Of a stretch of DNA of 64,000 bases, positions 10,996 through 22,340 are shown piece after piece. A program made the translations under genes and the position numbers. Numbering within the stretch: the stretch's first letter is position 1; every line of letters starts with the position of its first letter. Source of the stretch: Melampsora larici-populina 98AG31 (Eukaryota; Basidiomycota; Pucciniomycetes; Pucciniales; Melampsoraceae). The stretch spans positions 281,041-345,040 of the forward strand of contig NW_006768844.1 of NCBI RefSeq assembly GCF_000204055.1. The letters are read 5' to 3'. The notes beneath the pieces were generated by a model that was not told where the DNA came from, did no database searches, and saw only the letters and a list, made by a program, of their open reading frames with translations.

Positions 10996-13513
10996 TCAAA
11001 AAATCAATGCGTCAAGAGCTGTAAGGCATGTGCTCAATTGTGGGATTTCATTAATCTCAAGCTGACAGCGATCAAGGCCTGATAATGAGGATAACCAGTC
11101 TGACGAGTAACAATCGACAGGTAATCCCACTGGTGCTTCTATCGAACTTGGAGGTCTATCATCACTTCGAATACGCATTTGAGGAGGGCGACCCCTTTGA
11201 CCAGGTGAGATACCAGGTATGCTGGCGTCATTTTGGTCTTTGAGGTCATCAATACGAGTGAAGATCAGTTCTAATTGAGAGCTGCGCCACTCAAGCCTTT
11301 GCACGCGCAATGGCCTTGTGGAGCGTGGGGATCCGGTGGCCAAGTGGCCATCGTCATCGGTCTCATCGTCGCTACAAGCACTTTCGAGTATTGATGAAAG
11401 AGACCACAAGCCCGGGTTTGCAAGAATTATACGGTCCCGTTGGGATTTCAACTAGATTTCCGAGGCCCCAAATCAGTATACCAAATGATGTTAGGTAAGT
11501 ATAGATACACTTACATGTCGCGCCCTTGTAGCTCGTCTAACTTCATTTGCTGCTGCCTCTTTTTGTGCGGCATCCCATTTCTCTTGAGAGTACCTGTGAT
11601 GATAAATATGAGACATGAGCAGTTTGTGGGATGTATAGTCCTGTCGGATCCAAAAGCAAAAATTGACAAGAGACAAACCTTTTCATGAGTGTTTGAATAT
11701 GTGATTTCAGACTTTTTTTGATAGCAGCAATCCCGTCAACACCAAGAGGAACACCGCTGTACTCCCCACACTCGACAAGTTTAATAAAAATCTTTAATCC
11801 AAGATCCCAAAGCCACTTGTTATCCTTGGAGGATTGGGTTCGAGAGAAGTCGGGCCGAAAACTCGATACTCCGACTGCCTGCATCATCTGCCACATCACA
11901 GAAAGCTGTTGCGGGGTAGATTTTGTATGACCTGGGCCATCCTTATACGGGAAGGTGGGATCGCCGTCTTCAGGAACTGAGGGCAGCAGATCATGTTCAA
12001 CGTTAAACTCAAATAGATCGAGAGATTCCTGAGACATCCAAGCTTGCTTCTCTTCCGCACTGGCAGGTTTTGGAAGGATCCTCTCGCAAGTTCGTTGCCC
12101 TAGAAGTGTTTCAACGTGAAATCTCACACGAGCCTGTTTCACGAATGCATTGTCAGTACGGATCCAGTGGATGAGATTTCAAATTTCATTACTTACTGCT
12201 ATACGACCACCGCGTGTTTTTGAATCTGAGGGACTGTTAACATTCTCTCCAACCAACTTCTTAACAACAGCCGATAGTGTGCGAACTTCGTCTTCAAGAT
12301 CTTGAACCCTCTTATTTGTTTCTGTAAAGACTGTGTTCAGCTTGATGATAGTGTCTTTATGCTCTGCAATAATACCTTTCAAAGAATCTAAATTTGTTGG
12401 ATCACTATCATCAGTAGGTAAGTTGCAGTTTTTTGAAGATTTTTTCCTCGAAGTGGATTGTTGGGGGTGAAAATCCTCTTGCTCAGAGGCTGCAGAGAGT
12501 TCTTCAATTCGAGAAAGATTGTCGTTCGCTTGATTAGAGACTTGCTTTCCCTTCCCTTTTGTACGTTTTGGTCGAGGTGCTGGATCCGATTTCGAAGTGG
12601 ATTGCAGGGGAGGAATAGGTGTTTGTGGGTGCTCCATGATTTCGGGTAAAGTTGTATCGTCAGCAGCATCTGTTTCCATTCCTATATTACATATTAGCTC
12701 AACACAATAAAGGTATTTTCACTAAAAGTACCCAAAAAAATGAACTTACCTTCAGCCGGTGTCGAAGGTCCAGCTTGAGGTGCTGTTACAGAAAAACCCG
12801 GTAAAACAACTGCATACGAAGTGTTTATTGATCAATTTCAAAAACTTGTTCATGTTCATGCTTGATGAGACCTTTGACAAACGTACCTAGATCTTGATGC
12901 AACTTGCAGTTTTTGATCAGTTCTTCTTTAGTCATCCCCGTCGTATCTAGGCCAATGTTGTGAAGCAGTTCTAGCAGTTGAGAATCGTGAAACAAAGAGT
13001 AGTTAATTTCGTGGCTTTTCGAAATGTCTAGATCGGTCGGTAAACTGTGAGGTGGAAGACTAGGACGGGTGGTAATGATGCCATCAGTGGCCTTTGCTCG
13101 GGTGGTTTGTGAAGCTTTTTTGGCCCGAGTTGTCTTTTTATCGCTGGCGGCTGATAGGCGAGGTTTTTTAGGCTGGAATCGCCGGTTCAGTAAGTCAAGC
13201 AATCTTTCGCGGGAAGTAGTTTTGCCAACCGGAACGCTAGGGTCTTCATCTGTTATGTGTTTACAAGCAGTTCCGTCAGCAATTTGTGGAATGATAGATT
13301 GGGGATGAAAGATGAGTGAGTGTTACCTGATTCTGATTTGCTTTGCTTCTTCCGTTTCTTCTGCTTAACCGTGGTGTCACCTACTGCATTTGAGACAATG
13401 CTTGGGGTTCCTTTGGATAAAGGCGGAGTTTCGGCATTGGTTGTACGTAGGCTGCGACGGGGCTGACGGATGTGACGAGTAGGTTGATCAGTGGTTGATT
13501 GATTGTCAGCCAT
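10996..13513 (-). CDS. CACTA accessory protein with SAP-like motif and coiled coil, multi-exon, function unknown
   Basis: Starts at 13513 (MADNQSTTDQPTRHIRQPRR). Likely exons: 13513-13327, 13249-12887, about 12810-12752, about 12682-12199, about 12136-11683, about 11594-11516 and about 11451-10996, most bounded by clear GT(A/G)AG(T)-type donors. Features in order: basic, Ser/Lys-rich N-terminus; LLELLHNIGLDTTGMTKEEL, which resembles a SAP-type DNA-binding helix pair; a second basic segment (RPKRTKGKGKQ); a coiled coil (about 12380-12260, VQDLEDEVRTLSAVVKKL); then a well-structured domain with FEFNVEHDLLPSVPEDGDPTF, PGHTKSTPQQLSVMWQMM and WLWDLGLKIFIKLVECGEY. The last exon has ACSDDETDDDGH and a Trp/Leu-rich tail. 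I remember similar uncharacterised proteins in rusts and other basidiomycetes, but assign no function. A role like TnpA (binding the element's ends) is only a hypothesis. Confidence 0.75.
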
Positions 13514-13730
13514 GCCTTAACTCAGAGACCGGCTCTAGGATTGGCAAAAACTTAAACACTGATTTGACAATGGGATACACAAGAATTTAGAAACAGAAAT
13601 GAAAGAAAGCTGAGCAAAAGCCAATCACAATTTGGACAAGTGTCAAATCAAAATAAAAAAGACAGGATGTTAAGATGATAGAATGTAATGGAGGGTTTTG
13701 AGACAAGAGAAATAGAGAAAGAAGGGGAGC
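13514..13730. promoter_or_regulatory. Probable upstream region of the minus-strand accessory gene
   Basis: 217-bp non-coding stretch before the start at 13513, purine-rich on the plus strand (pyrimidine-rich on the gene's strand). No specific element is recognised. Confidence 0.3.
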
Positions 13731-14118
13731 TCATCTTATGTTCCTTTCGGATGGGATGATGCCAAACCATATTGGATGCATGCGTTCTTTGTCTGATCCG
13801 GACGGCACGTCACCTATATTCATAATGTAGAATGATTTGGTTACAGATTGATACAAGTAATCAGATTGGACTTCCATGAGACGAGTGAGAATGGATACCC
13901 TTTTCAACTTACAAGCGTCAAAGGTGTGTTTCTGTGTCAACCATCAAAGGATAATCATAGCCTTGGGCTTTGACAATTCCGGTCTTCTTTTCGGCATCTT
14001 GGTGTCCTTGGTAGATACAGAGTTTCATTTCTCCTTGTGTGATCAATGGGATAGGTTTTCTTTTGTAAGCGCGCAACGGCTTGATCAGCTTACCATTTGA
14101 GTTTTGTTTCTCAATCAT
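13731..14118 (-). other. Possible small minus-strand gene, unresolved
   Basis: One frame from 14118 encodes a basic-to-neutral segment (MIEKQNSNGKLIKPLRAYKR...IYQGHQDAEKK). Shortly after, another frame reads TQKHTFDAC. A GTAAGT donor with an ATATAG acceptor would then splice to DVPSGSDKERMHPIWFGIIP and a stop at 13731. A one-base discrepancy separates the first two segments, so this is either a decayed gene or a start I have misplaced. Unknown product. Confidence 0.35.
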
Positions 14119-14420
14119 TCTTTAATGTATGTACTTGAGAATGATCCAAGAGAGATTGAGTTGGGTGTAGAGCGTGTTCCACCTCTCAATCCTCACAAAC
14201 ACAGATTAATTAAGCGTTGAAGGGTGTGAGTTATACACATACAAATTCAAGCCATTCAAACAAGAAGAACATTGATCACGAAATCTTCTCCAAGGTTTTG
14301 GCGATCTTCAGTTAGTATAAGATCAATACTATTCTTCAGTCAATCAGCGCTATTCTTGTCCTTGTCCAATCATCTTTCAAATTCAAGACTCACACATCCA
14401 CAAAAATTAGCTGCTCATAC

Positions 14421-15328
14421 ATGTCACACCAAATGCAGACTCACATTTTCCTACCCATTTATCTTCTTCAATACGTTCGTGACATATCTCCTTCAAAGAT
14501 TGATACAGATCTCTTTTTAACGGAAGCTAGTACATCCAGACTATTAGAAGTAATTCATATTTTCTGTCCAAATCTAAAGTTCAACGAGAATGCAAAGAAC
14601 GATCGTCAGCTCCTAGAAACGATATTTCGTGGACAAGCGGCCCACCAGCTCTCCAATCATGTACTCATCCCCAAGGACTGCAAGCCTTCAGTCGAATACT
14701 TCTCAGCAGTGTTCAAAGCTCCTATCTTCAGACCTCAAGACTCTGAGCAGACAATTACTTGTGCAGCCGACTTCAATTCGGATCGTACCCTCATGTTCAC
14801 CTGTTCTTGTCTCACGGCTCTCAGGCACGGCCAGTACCATCTAGCTTCCGAAAACCTCATCAAATTTTTGGAGATTTACAAGTATCTCACCAAAGACGAG
14901 TACTCTAATATCTTGGGTGCTCAAGATCACGCCGAAGACACACTCCACAGCCATGTCATCTACCTTCAGCAAGCTCATGCGTCGATTGAAGGTATACAAC
15001 TTCTTATGCGGGAAGCCGATATATCTGCCAATCACTTCCAAGACCTCGAGGTCAAGCTCAAAGCGGCAACCATCACTTTGCAATGCCGTCAGAAGATGTT
15101 TGAACGATCTATCCAGGATGTTGCATTTCTTACTGCATTGGGCAATTATCATCAGTGAGTTCTCCGGCATCAATTATTGCTTTTCATCTATTTTTTATCT
15201 TTATATGCTGATTTTGAATTTGTTTATCAAATTCTAGAAATAAAACCAATGCGAATGGCCAATTCAACCCCCACGATTCATCAGATGAGGCAGAAAGAAT
15301 CCCAAGTGGTGGAAATACGAGTGCTTAA
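14421..15328 (+). CDS. CACTA accessory protein of unknown function, two exons, 274 aa
   Basis: An ATG at 14421 opens an exon to 15154. A GTGAGT...TTCTAG intron (15155-15237, 83 nt) joins in frame to a short exon ending at TAA 15328. The protein is mostly predicted helical, with no recognisable enzyme motif. Its middle contains CAADFNSDRTLMFTCSCLTA and its last third (DISANHFQDLEVKLKAATITLQ) could form a coiled coil. The C-terminal exon is polar (HDSSDEAERIPSGG). It is the only accessory gene on the same strand as the transposase, lying between two minus-strand genes. Exact splicing and absence of stops argue that it is real. Function not inferred. Confidence 0.7.
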
Positions 15329-16327
15329 TCAAGAATACGATACAATGAATTGATACAATATTTAAGGTTTGTTTTTCCTCTGTGTTTCCTGCGACTCTGC
15401 TTCTTTTATCACATAGTAAGTCTTGTTGCTGAGTACCATATTTTGTTCTCTCGGGCTTTATGAACAGGGAATTTGTCAACTTGACTCCTTGTATCATTGA
15501 GTTTACAGAAATGAACTTGATCTGACTGCTCTCTCTGCTCTTCTCTGTTGGCCAGATAAGTTGACCACAAGATCATCTCATAACATACTATAGTCAAGAT
15601 TGTATCCAATTTTTCAGCGCACACTCTTTGAAGACTGCTGGAAGAGACATCAAGCACTACTGATAGAACGAGATTACGCTTCAATCTCTCATGTTATTGC
15701 AACTTGTGTTTCTCCCTCTTTTTTGTGATTGTTTCATTTTTGGAATTGGCAAACAGTGGTCAAGGAAGGATATATCAGTACACAACCCAGCTTTCATGAT
15801 ACATAATCAATATTTCAGTGACTACAAATTGGTTTGAGAATAAATCAGAAAGTAATTCAAATTGCCCATGCTTGCCAGTACTCGTTAACCTTTTCAAGAG
15901 ATGTATCAACATCTCTTGAATCTAATGTCCATTAGCTTTTGCCTGATCAGCTACAAAAGATGACACGAGTCTTGTAGTGATTGTCTGTCATTTGTACAAA
16001 TGGTGGTAAGTGTTACCGTCGCTCTTACAAAAGATGACTGTTGTTTCATTCTGAACATAGGCTGGGGGCCATTCAAAGAGAACAGGGCTCAAATAAGTCG
16101 AATCATATGAAGAATTCAACAATGAAGTCATCTCACTCACGTCACAAGGGAGCCATAAAAGTTGACTTTCTGATCTGGCTTTAACACATCAGAATTTGAA
16201 AATTGTGGAGAACAATTTTTGCACACAATTAAACCATCACCAGCTTTCTGTAACTATAGCGCTTAATCTTATAAAAAATTATCACTACGTTGATGGTATT
16301 TACAAATCATGAAGATATATGAGGTAG
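15329..16327. other. Non-coding spacer inside the CACTA element
   Basis: About 1 kb with no supportable reading frame; AT-rich, with no obvious repeat. Confidence 0.5.
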
Positions 16328-18102
16328 TCAAATCCTAGAAAAGTCTTCACTTTCACAGCTCGATTCATCTTCCTCTTGATCATTCTCTGCATATTCGGAA
16401 TGTCCATCATCGTCATTTCCCTCGGAAAGCATGCGTTGCAAGACTGTATCATGAGCCTCGATATCCTCATTAGCCTTCTTCAAAGCATATTTAAGCTTCT
16501 TTACCTCACTGTCCACCGATGATTTGAAGTCTTGAAATGCATCTTCAAGGGCTTTGATGCGCACATCAACCTTGTTTTTATAATTTTCCATATTGTCTTG
16601 AAGACTCTTCCAGTCATTTGTTATGACCTCGATACCGTTTATACGCTCTTCAATTGCAGAAACTACATACAACCATGTCAGCTGATTCATTCAAATTGGA
16701 TGTTGAGTGATTTATTCAGGTACCTACTTTGATCAACTTGTCGTCTTTCATCTTGGAAGACTTCGACTCCAGTCCTTTTCTTTTCAGTTGATGAAAACAC
16801 TGATGTTGAACGATCTGGTAATATGGGCGCAATATCTCGGCCGTTCACTAAGATTCATGACCATGATCAGAAGGTTTGCGGGAGGGGTCTTGGAATAAGA
16901 GACAACTACAAACCAATATTATCAGCTTCCAACCAATCCTTGTCTGTAAAGACTATGAGATCCTCTTCATGTGTACTGGTAAGTTTTCCTTCAGGCGAGA
17001 TGTGGTCCTCTGATGCAAGTGTCACATCTTTCTCGGTTTTGACTTTGATTGGAGTGATTTTTGGCGGCAATAAATCTGCAGAGAGAGAAGACACGAATGA
17101 TCCAGCTGCTTGAGTATTTGATAGAAGTCGAGGTTTTTGATCTTTGCGGGTCTGATTGCTTTGAAGAGCCTCATCAAAAGCGAGTGGATGATGGTAATGC
17201 ACTTGAGCATCGGACTGTGTAGAGAAAATACAATGTTAAGACTGACGATACAAAGAGAAGGATAAGCCGTACACGAGGAGACATCAACTTACTGCTAGCG
17301 TGAGATTTTTTGGTTCAACCGAGGGAGAAAGGGGGAGCTTGAGAACGCCATTTTGCGTCGCTGATTGACCGTGATGTCCTTCTTGTGACCCAGCGAGTTG
17401 AGTATTGTGAAAATGCACACTCTTGAAAAGTATACGGTCAAAGTTATGATAGACTTAAACAAACTTGATTTATTGATTTTTGAAGATTTAGAATTGCCTA
17501 CCTTTTTCTTTGTTACAGGCCGAGTCGAGTTTTTGGATAAGGTCAGCTTTGCTGACACTGAGCGTTTCTTTGGTGGGGCCACTTTGTTATCGACTGGAGA
17601 AGGACTCCGCTTTCTGACGGAGGAGCTCTGTTTGAAGAGGATAGCCCGCAATTGAGCCTCATAAGATGTGGATCACGATATAAGATATCTGAAAGACTGA
17701 CCACATTCCGACGAGAGGTCGAAGACTCAACCTGGGATTCGATCGTTTGGTTTGGGGTCCCACTCCCACGTTGCCCAATAATTCCACCCGGAACAGCAAA
17801 GTCTTTGGATCAAAGATAAGGTGAAAGATTATCGGATAGAAAAGGAAACAAGTTGAAAATTAAATGTAACAAATCAGGCCTTTGAAAGAATAGACATGAA
17901 GAGACAAGACAGATGCATGGTGAGAGAAAGAGTTCGATGACATACATTGAGGCTGAACCTCTTTCACCTTCTTTGCAACCTCATCTTGACTAGAACCGGA
18001 CTTGATAGGAGTCATCGGGTGATTTATGTGCATCCAATCGAGCATCGCCTGCTTGTTGATTCCTGGCGCATCCGGATCAAATATTTTAGGACTCTTTGGC
18101 AT
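16328..18102 (-). CDS. CACTA accessory protein 3, multi-exon, C-terminal coiled coil, function unknown
   Basis: Starts at 18102 with MPKSPKIFDPDAPGINKQ, then MLDWMHINHPMTPIKSGSSQ..EVAKKVKEVQP, a short helix-turn-helix-like or SAP-like pattern. A GTATGT donor ends exon 1 near 17946. Further coding blocks: about 17810-17705 (FAVPGGIIGQRGSGTPNQ), about 17651-17500 (basic, SPSPVDNKVAPPKKRSVSAK), about 17202-16906 (DLLPPKITPIKVKTEKDV), and a final exon (about 16665-16328) forming a long coiled coil followed by an acidic tail (EENDQEEDESSCESEDF). Exact internal splice sites are not all resolved. The plan (SAP-like start, basic linkers, PGG/PGF-type short exon, coiled coil) parallels the accessory gene at 10996-13513, suggesting related roles or distant paralogy. 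Confidence 0.6.
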
Positions 18103-19152
18103 TTTGATCGATCAGAGAAATATGGGGGTGATGTTAAAATGGTTTCAACATATGTCACTATATATATACTGGATTCTACTTGAGCTTCCGGTCCAGTAGA
18201 TCAGTAATCAGTCTCTTGACTTCGATTTCTGACTTGATCACTTCTATCGCCGATCAAAAGCCTTTGTGTTTAATTAGATTGGTTATTTAGGCTGGTCATG
18301 AACTAGATACGAATACATGACTCAATGTCATGCTTGAGCATATGTGTAGAACCCCTGTTCTATGTTCGATATATGTGGCTTCAAATATATTTAGCTTAAC
18401 CCAAGGTAAATAGCAATGACTTGAGTGATGTTCTCAAATCAGTTCATTATTACAACACATATTGTTGTCTCATCTCGCTTCAGTCGTGATAAACGGGGTC
18501 AGGAGAATCAAGTGATGAATGTAGATGACAATGTGTACATATAATCTCCGCTGAATGTGATACCGATTGAGAAAGAAAGAAAAGGAATTACAAGTCAAAA
18601 CGAGATACATTCTTCAGATTTGAGTGACTATTGATTGAATGTTGTAACAAGATATGAATGTAATTGATAGATTTGGGTTCGATTGAAGGTGTTATGTGAG
18701 AAGACATAGAATCCTTAATATTTTATGATAAACCAACAAGACAGCGACATTCTTGGGACATAATCTTATAATGAGGTTGATCAAAAGCCTATCCTGCAAC
18801 AAACAACAGGACTTACCAAATTACATTCCATTTTTTCACAGGTTTTTTGTAGGTAGAGCTTATACAGGGATAGAACACATAAAAGTACAATAAAAGGAAG
18901 AGAAACCTTTGTCCGTCCCGGATTGGTAACATCCAAGACAATTGGGCAAGAGCTTTCTTGAAAACAAGAATCATTCCTATATGTGTAAATTGAATACGCT
19001 CGGTAATTTGGATAATTGAGGGTAAAGAAGTTGACGTGTCATAAATTGCTGAGACACCTAAAGAAAGAGAATCTGGTTTTTGTGACAATTAGTAGCTGCT
19101 TACTTGAGGTACTATCCAAGGGAAATCAAACGTACAAGCCATTGATCCTCTC
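18103..19152. other. Non-coding spacer inside the CACTA element
   Basis: About 1 kb without a convincing gene. A minus-strand frame at 18813-19088 was examined and rejected as non-protein-like. Confidence 0.45.
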
Positions 19153-20067
19153 TCACGTACGCTTGGTAGGCTCTGGAAGCAAGTCCTTGATGATCCAATA
19201 GTGATAGCCCTCAACCAAGGCTTCTTCGTCTGTTTTTCGGTCTTCCTCTATTATGAATAATCTGTATAGACTAATGTAATGTGATAGTCGCAAGACTGGA
19301 GTGTTCAGGAACAATTCGGGGTGTCGGCATTGGAGGGCATGTCAAATGGCCTGGGTGCTAAGTTTCGATACAAATTTCGACTTGACAGTGCGTGGTATGG
19401 CCGTGTAGCTAGAGTTTTGATGGAATGGGAGATCCGGATTGACATAATGCTTGTAAAGAACAAGCACCTTGTCCTTGAGTGCGACCGAAGAGACGTTGAC
19501 GGTGGGGTTTATGCTATGGATAGTATTCACAAGCATGGCAATAGTCGTGCTCCGGTGAAGTGGATCAAAATCCTCCTGATCATCGTCAGTGTCCATTTCG
19601 TCGTTTGATGGAGGTGGCGTACAGAATGGTTGTAATTGGGGTAGTAACTTGGTCTTGAACTGATTCTCCAATAGTTCTTTCTTAATATTTGGACGTGCAG
19701 TTGTTGCGGTGTTGAAATGATACAAGATTGAATAATATTTGAGCTTCGTGAGATTGTATTTTCTGTTCTTCTTCCAATCATGACACAAGAATGGTTTCAA
19801 TTCGTTCGGGAGTGTTTGGACTTTGTGATATAATGGATGGTCTCTGAGATCAGAGCCTTTCGAGGGGTTGGTCGCATTATTGTTGAATCGTTGGGTAGGT
19901 GATTCTGGTCCAGATGCGCGGCGGGAAGAGTTTCCTGGTGGCGAGGTGATCTCACCTTGAGCTGGCATTACATTAACGTTCGGCTTTCCTTCCTTAGCGG
20001 TTCCGGATGCGCTGAGCTTGAGTTTAGGGACCGCTGAACCTGGATTTTTACGAGAATTGCCTGACAT
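19153..20067 (-). pseudogene. CACTA accessory protein 4, one in-frame TGA, function unknown
   Basis: The best start is the ATG at 20067 (MSGNSRKNPGSAVPKLKLSA). The frame is 915 bp long with a single TGA at 19342-19344; after it the same frame continues protein-like (RHPELFLNTPVLRLSHY ... EEDRKTDEEALVEGYHYW) to a TGA at 19153. The first third is basic and low complexity. The middle has LPNELKPFLCHDWKKNRKYN, then an acidic patch (NDEMDTDDDQEDFDPL) and VNTIHSINPTVNVSSVALKDKV. A CGA-to-TGA change would explain the stop. A product ending at the TGA would be 241 aa and may still be made. Fourth accessory gene of the element; no function assigned. Confidence 0.6.
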
Positions 20068-20994
20068 CTTAGATCGGAGGAAAATCTTGAAGGATCTATA
20101 AGGGTAGCAACAGAGGGATAAGTTGATATGCGAGCGTATTGAAGAGCACAGAATCAGATAGCTTATACACACATGTGGATATAACTTGATAACCAGTGCG
20201 ACTACTGCAAGTTTGGGGTAAGCAGTAGATCGGTCAAGACAATGAAAATGAGGATTGTAGACACTACAGTCTTCCGAGAGAGGAAGGAATTGATTAAATA
20301 TGTTGGAGGGTATGATTTTGGCAATAAAGTAATATTTTTGAGATTGAATCCAAAGCTAACTAATTCTGAGGCGGTTATGTATGTATATATATATGTATCG
20401 TTGATGCCAACTTGTAAGAATCAAGGAACTTTCATCCTAGAACCCTCGAGTATGATTAGATATTTTCAAGGGGGCATCTTTTTCAATAATGCATGAACGA
20501 ATAAAAGGAGAATGATGAAGAAATCACTGTAGTGGGGATCATATTTGGGTTGTTTTGGTATCATGAAAAGGGTGTAGATCGGATCCCTACTACAGATAAC
20601 ACATCTCAATATACTCAAACTCAAATTTGTTGACTTATTTGGTCGGTCTCAAAGGATGTTGGGACTGACGTACCTTCTATGTGATCAAGCGATCATTACG
20701 AATTGAGTCGCTCCGGGATAAATCCATTTGTTGCAATATTTTCTCTTTTGTTCTTCCGTTGCGTTGTATTCCATGACTCATGCTCTACTACAACAACATC
20801 TAAGAAAGTGCTCACAAAGGATGTGAGTGTGGCTGCAAGCTCAAAGATCATTCCAGCACTGGATCATCATCTCGGCATTTGCTTTTGTATGCGCGAGTTC
20901 ATGACAAGCCGTAGAGGCTCAAAATTTTGAAACCATGATGAGCACAGATGATTGCAGAATATCAGTACGTAAATTACTGAGATTCACTAGGCAA
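20068..20994. other. Non-coding right subterminal region of the CACTA element
   Basis: No gene seen. It lies between the last accessory gene and the right terminal repeat, where CACTA elements usually carry subterminal binding repeats; I did not find a clear repeated word here by eye. Confidence 0.4.
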
Positions 20995-21056
20995 CGGAAA
21001 ATATAATTCCCGGAATATTTCTTTTCGGCCCGGAAAATATTAATTTTCGCGTGGTG
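20995..21056 (-). repeat. Right terminal inverted repeat of the 14.4-kb CACTA element
   Basis: Reverse complement of the left end; terminus CACCA read inward rather than CACTA. Confidence 0.92.
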
Positions 21057-21059
21057 TGA

Positions 21060-21624
21060 GTTGATCAAGACATATGGAGTTCGGTGGTCAATCTTAAACG
21101 AGCTCAGCTACTGGGATTCAACAATGTTTACTGTAGTCGAACCCATGCATCTTTTATTGGGTATGTTATCTTGGCATGCAATTCGGGTTTGGTGTCTGAA
21201 GGATGTTGCTCTGGAGCTCAAGGACCAGAAACCCACAGAATACAATGTACCTTTAACTGAAGACTACTTCAACGAAGATCATTACGAAGAACTACGAGCA
21301 GATGAACAGTTTTCTCCTCCAGACTCAGATTCAGGAATCAACCTGCGTTCGTTGCAAGATGCTCTCATGGAAATTGATGATCCGATTCAAGTTGACCCTG
21401 ACTCAACATCTGACACCTGTTACTTTTCATCACAAGATCTCTCTAAGATACGCTGGGTTATAAAACATACTAAAATTCCACCTTGGCTCAATTGGCCCTC
21501 ACCTATCTTTGGAGATGCTTCAGCTGGAAAGGTTCGCTCAGCAGATTGGATCACCTTTTTATGGTGGCCCCGAGGCAAAATCGCCGCCACCCCTTTTTGT
21601 AACTTGACGTTTTGTGATTCGTGA
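21060..21624 (+). pseudogene. Tnp2 transposase copy A, 3' part after the CACTA insertion
   Basis: Continues copy A from 6675: LIKTYGVRWSILNELSYWDS, VVEPMHLLLGMLSWHAIRVW, an acidic variable region, then WVIKHTKIPPWLNWPS and AGKVRSADWITFLW, aligned block for block with copies B and C. Homology stops near 21567, where the sequence changes to GGCCCCGAGGCAAAATCGCC, so the remaining frame to 21624 is probably foreign. The C-terminal domain present in B and C is missing: a second break in this gene. Confidence 0.8.
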
Positions 21625-21880
21625 TTTGTGAGTTATGAGTTTGTGACCAGTGAAAACATGACTCACTTCCAATTGCCTCAAAGTTCAATCATAATCCCAT
21701 CTAATGCATCCTCAAAGATCATCATGGCTATTGTAGGCCAAATCTTCACTACTAAAGATGGTTTATAATGGTTCTTTTGTACCAAAGGCCTAGCATACCA
21801 GTGAACTCCGCGTAGTTGCCCCTTGCCTTGTCATGCAAATTCAATGACTGCCTGCAGAAATATGTCCATCCTCCCTCCCC

Positions 21881-22248
21881 GGCAATACCGCAAGAGCACC
21901 GCACTATGTTGCAGTTGCGGTGCAGTTGCGTAGCGCTTTTGGGCGCCGCAATAGCAACACAATATAGTGCGGTGCCAGCGCTCCGCAATCCGGGTTCAAA
22001 AAACCCCTTGGTCAGAAACCCGCACCGCAATTGCGGTCGGTTTTTGACGGTTATTTAGGGCAAATATTGCGGAAATAGGGCAATATTGCGCATTTTCCGC
22101 AATATTTGCCCAACCGCTCCGCAACGGCAAGTTAGAAAAAAAACACCCCATTGCGGAGTGGTTGCGTAGCGTGATAATGCGCTGACTGCGCAACGCAATG
22201 GAAATAGGTTGAAATCCATTGCGTTGCGTAGCGCTTGCGGTGTTGTCC
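21881..22248. repeat. GC-rich MITE-like inverted-repeat element
   Basis: Ends are roughly inverted (GGCAATACCGCAAG at left; CTTGCGGTGTTGTCC at right). The interior is dense in TTGCGG/CCGCAA words. 22058-22076 and 22092-22111 form a strong hairpin (GGGCAAATATTGCGGAAA / TTTCCGCAATATTTGCCC), and about 22190-22228 forms another (CGCAACGCAATGGA / TCCATTGCGTTGCG). No clear target duplication. The 250 bp before it (21625-21880) holds no gene. Confidence 0.55.
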
Positions 22249-22340
22249 CCGGAACCTAGGCGTCTCTTAAACCCCCAAACTCTTCCTTCTTGAGCAAACT
22301 CTCATCCAAGGGAATTCTCAGACACAAGCCATCCTCTCAA

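Larger units (their letters stand above)
6676..21056. mobile_element. 14,381-bp CACTA (EnSpm-type) DNA transposon with accessory genes
   Basis: Left end CACTACGCGAAAATTAATAT, right end the reverse complement of CACCACGCGAAAATTAATAT. The 62-bp terminal repeats differ at two positions and weaker similarity continues about 30 bp further inward. The sequence is flanked by TGA at 6673-6675 and 21057-21059, the 3-bp duplication expected for CACTA elements. It sits inside another Tnp2 transposase gene, and excising it with one TGA restores that reading frame. Contents: an intact Tnp2 transposase on the plus strand, a second plus-strand gene, and several minus-strand genes of unknown function. Confidence 0.92.

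Noticed and set aside
18813..19088. 91-codon minus-strand frame in the CACTA element
   Set aside because: Hydrophobic, low-quality composition, no splice links to the neighbouring gene that I could support.
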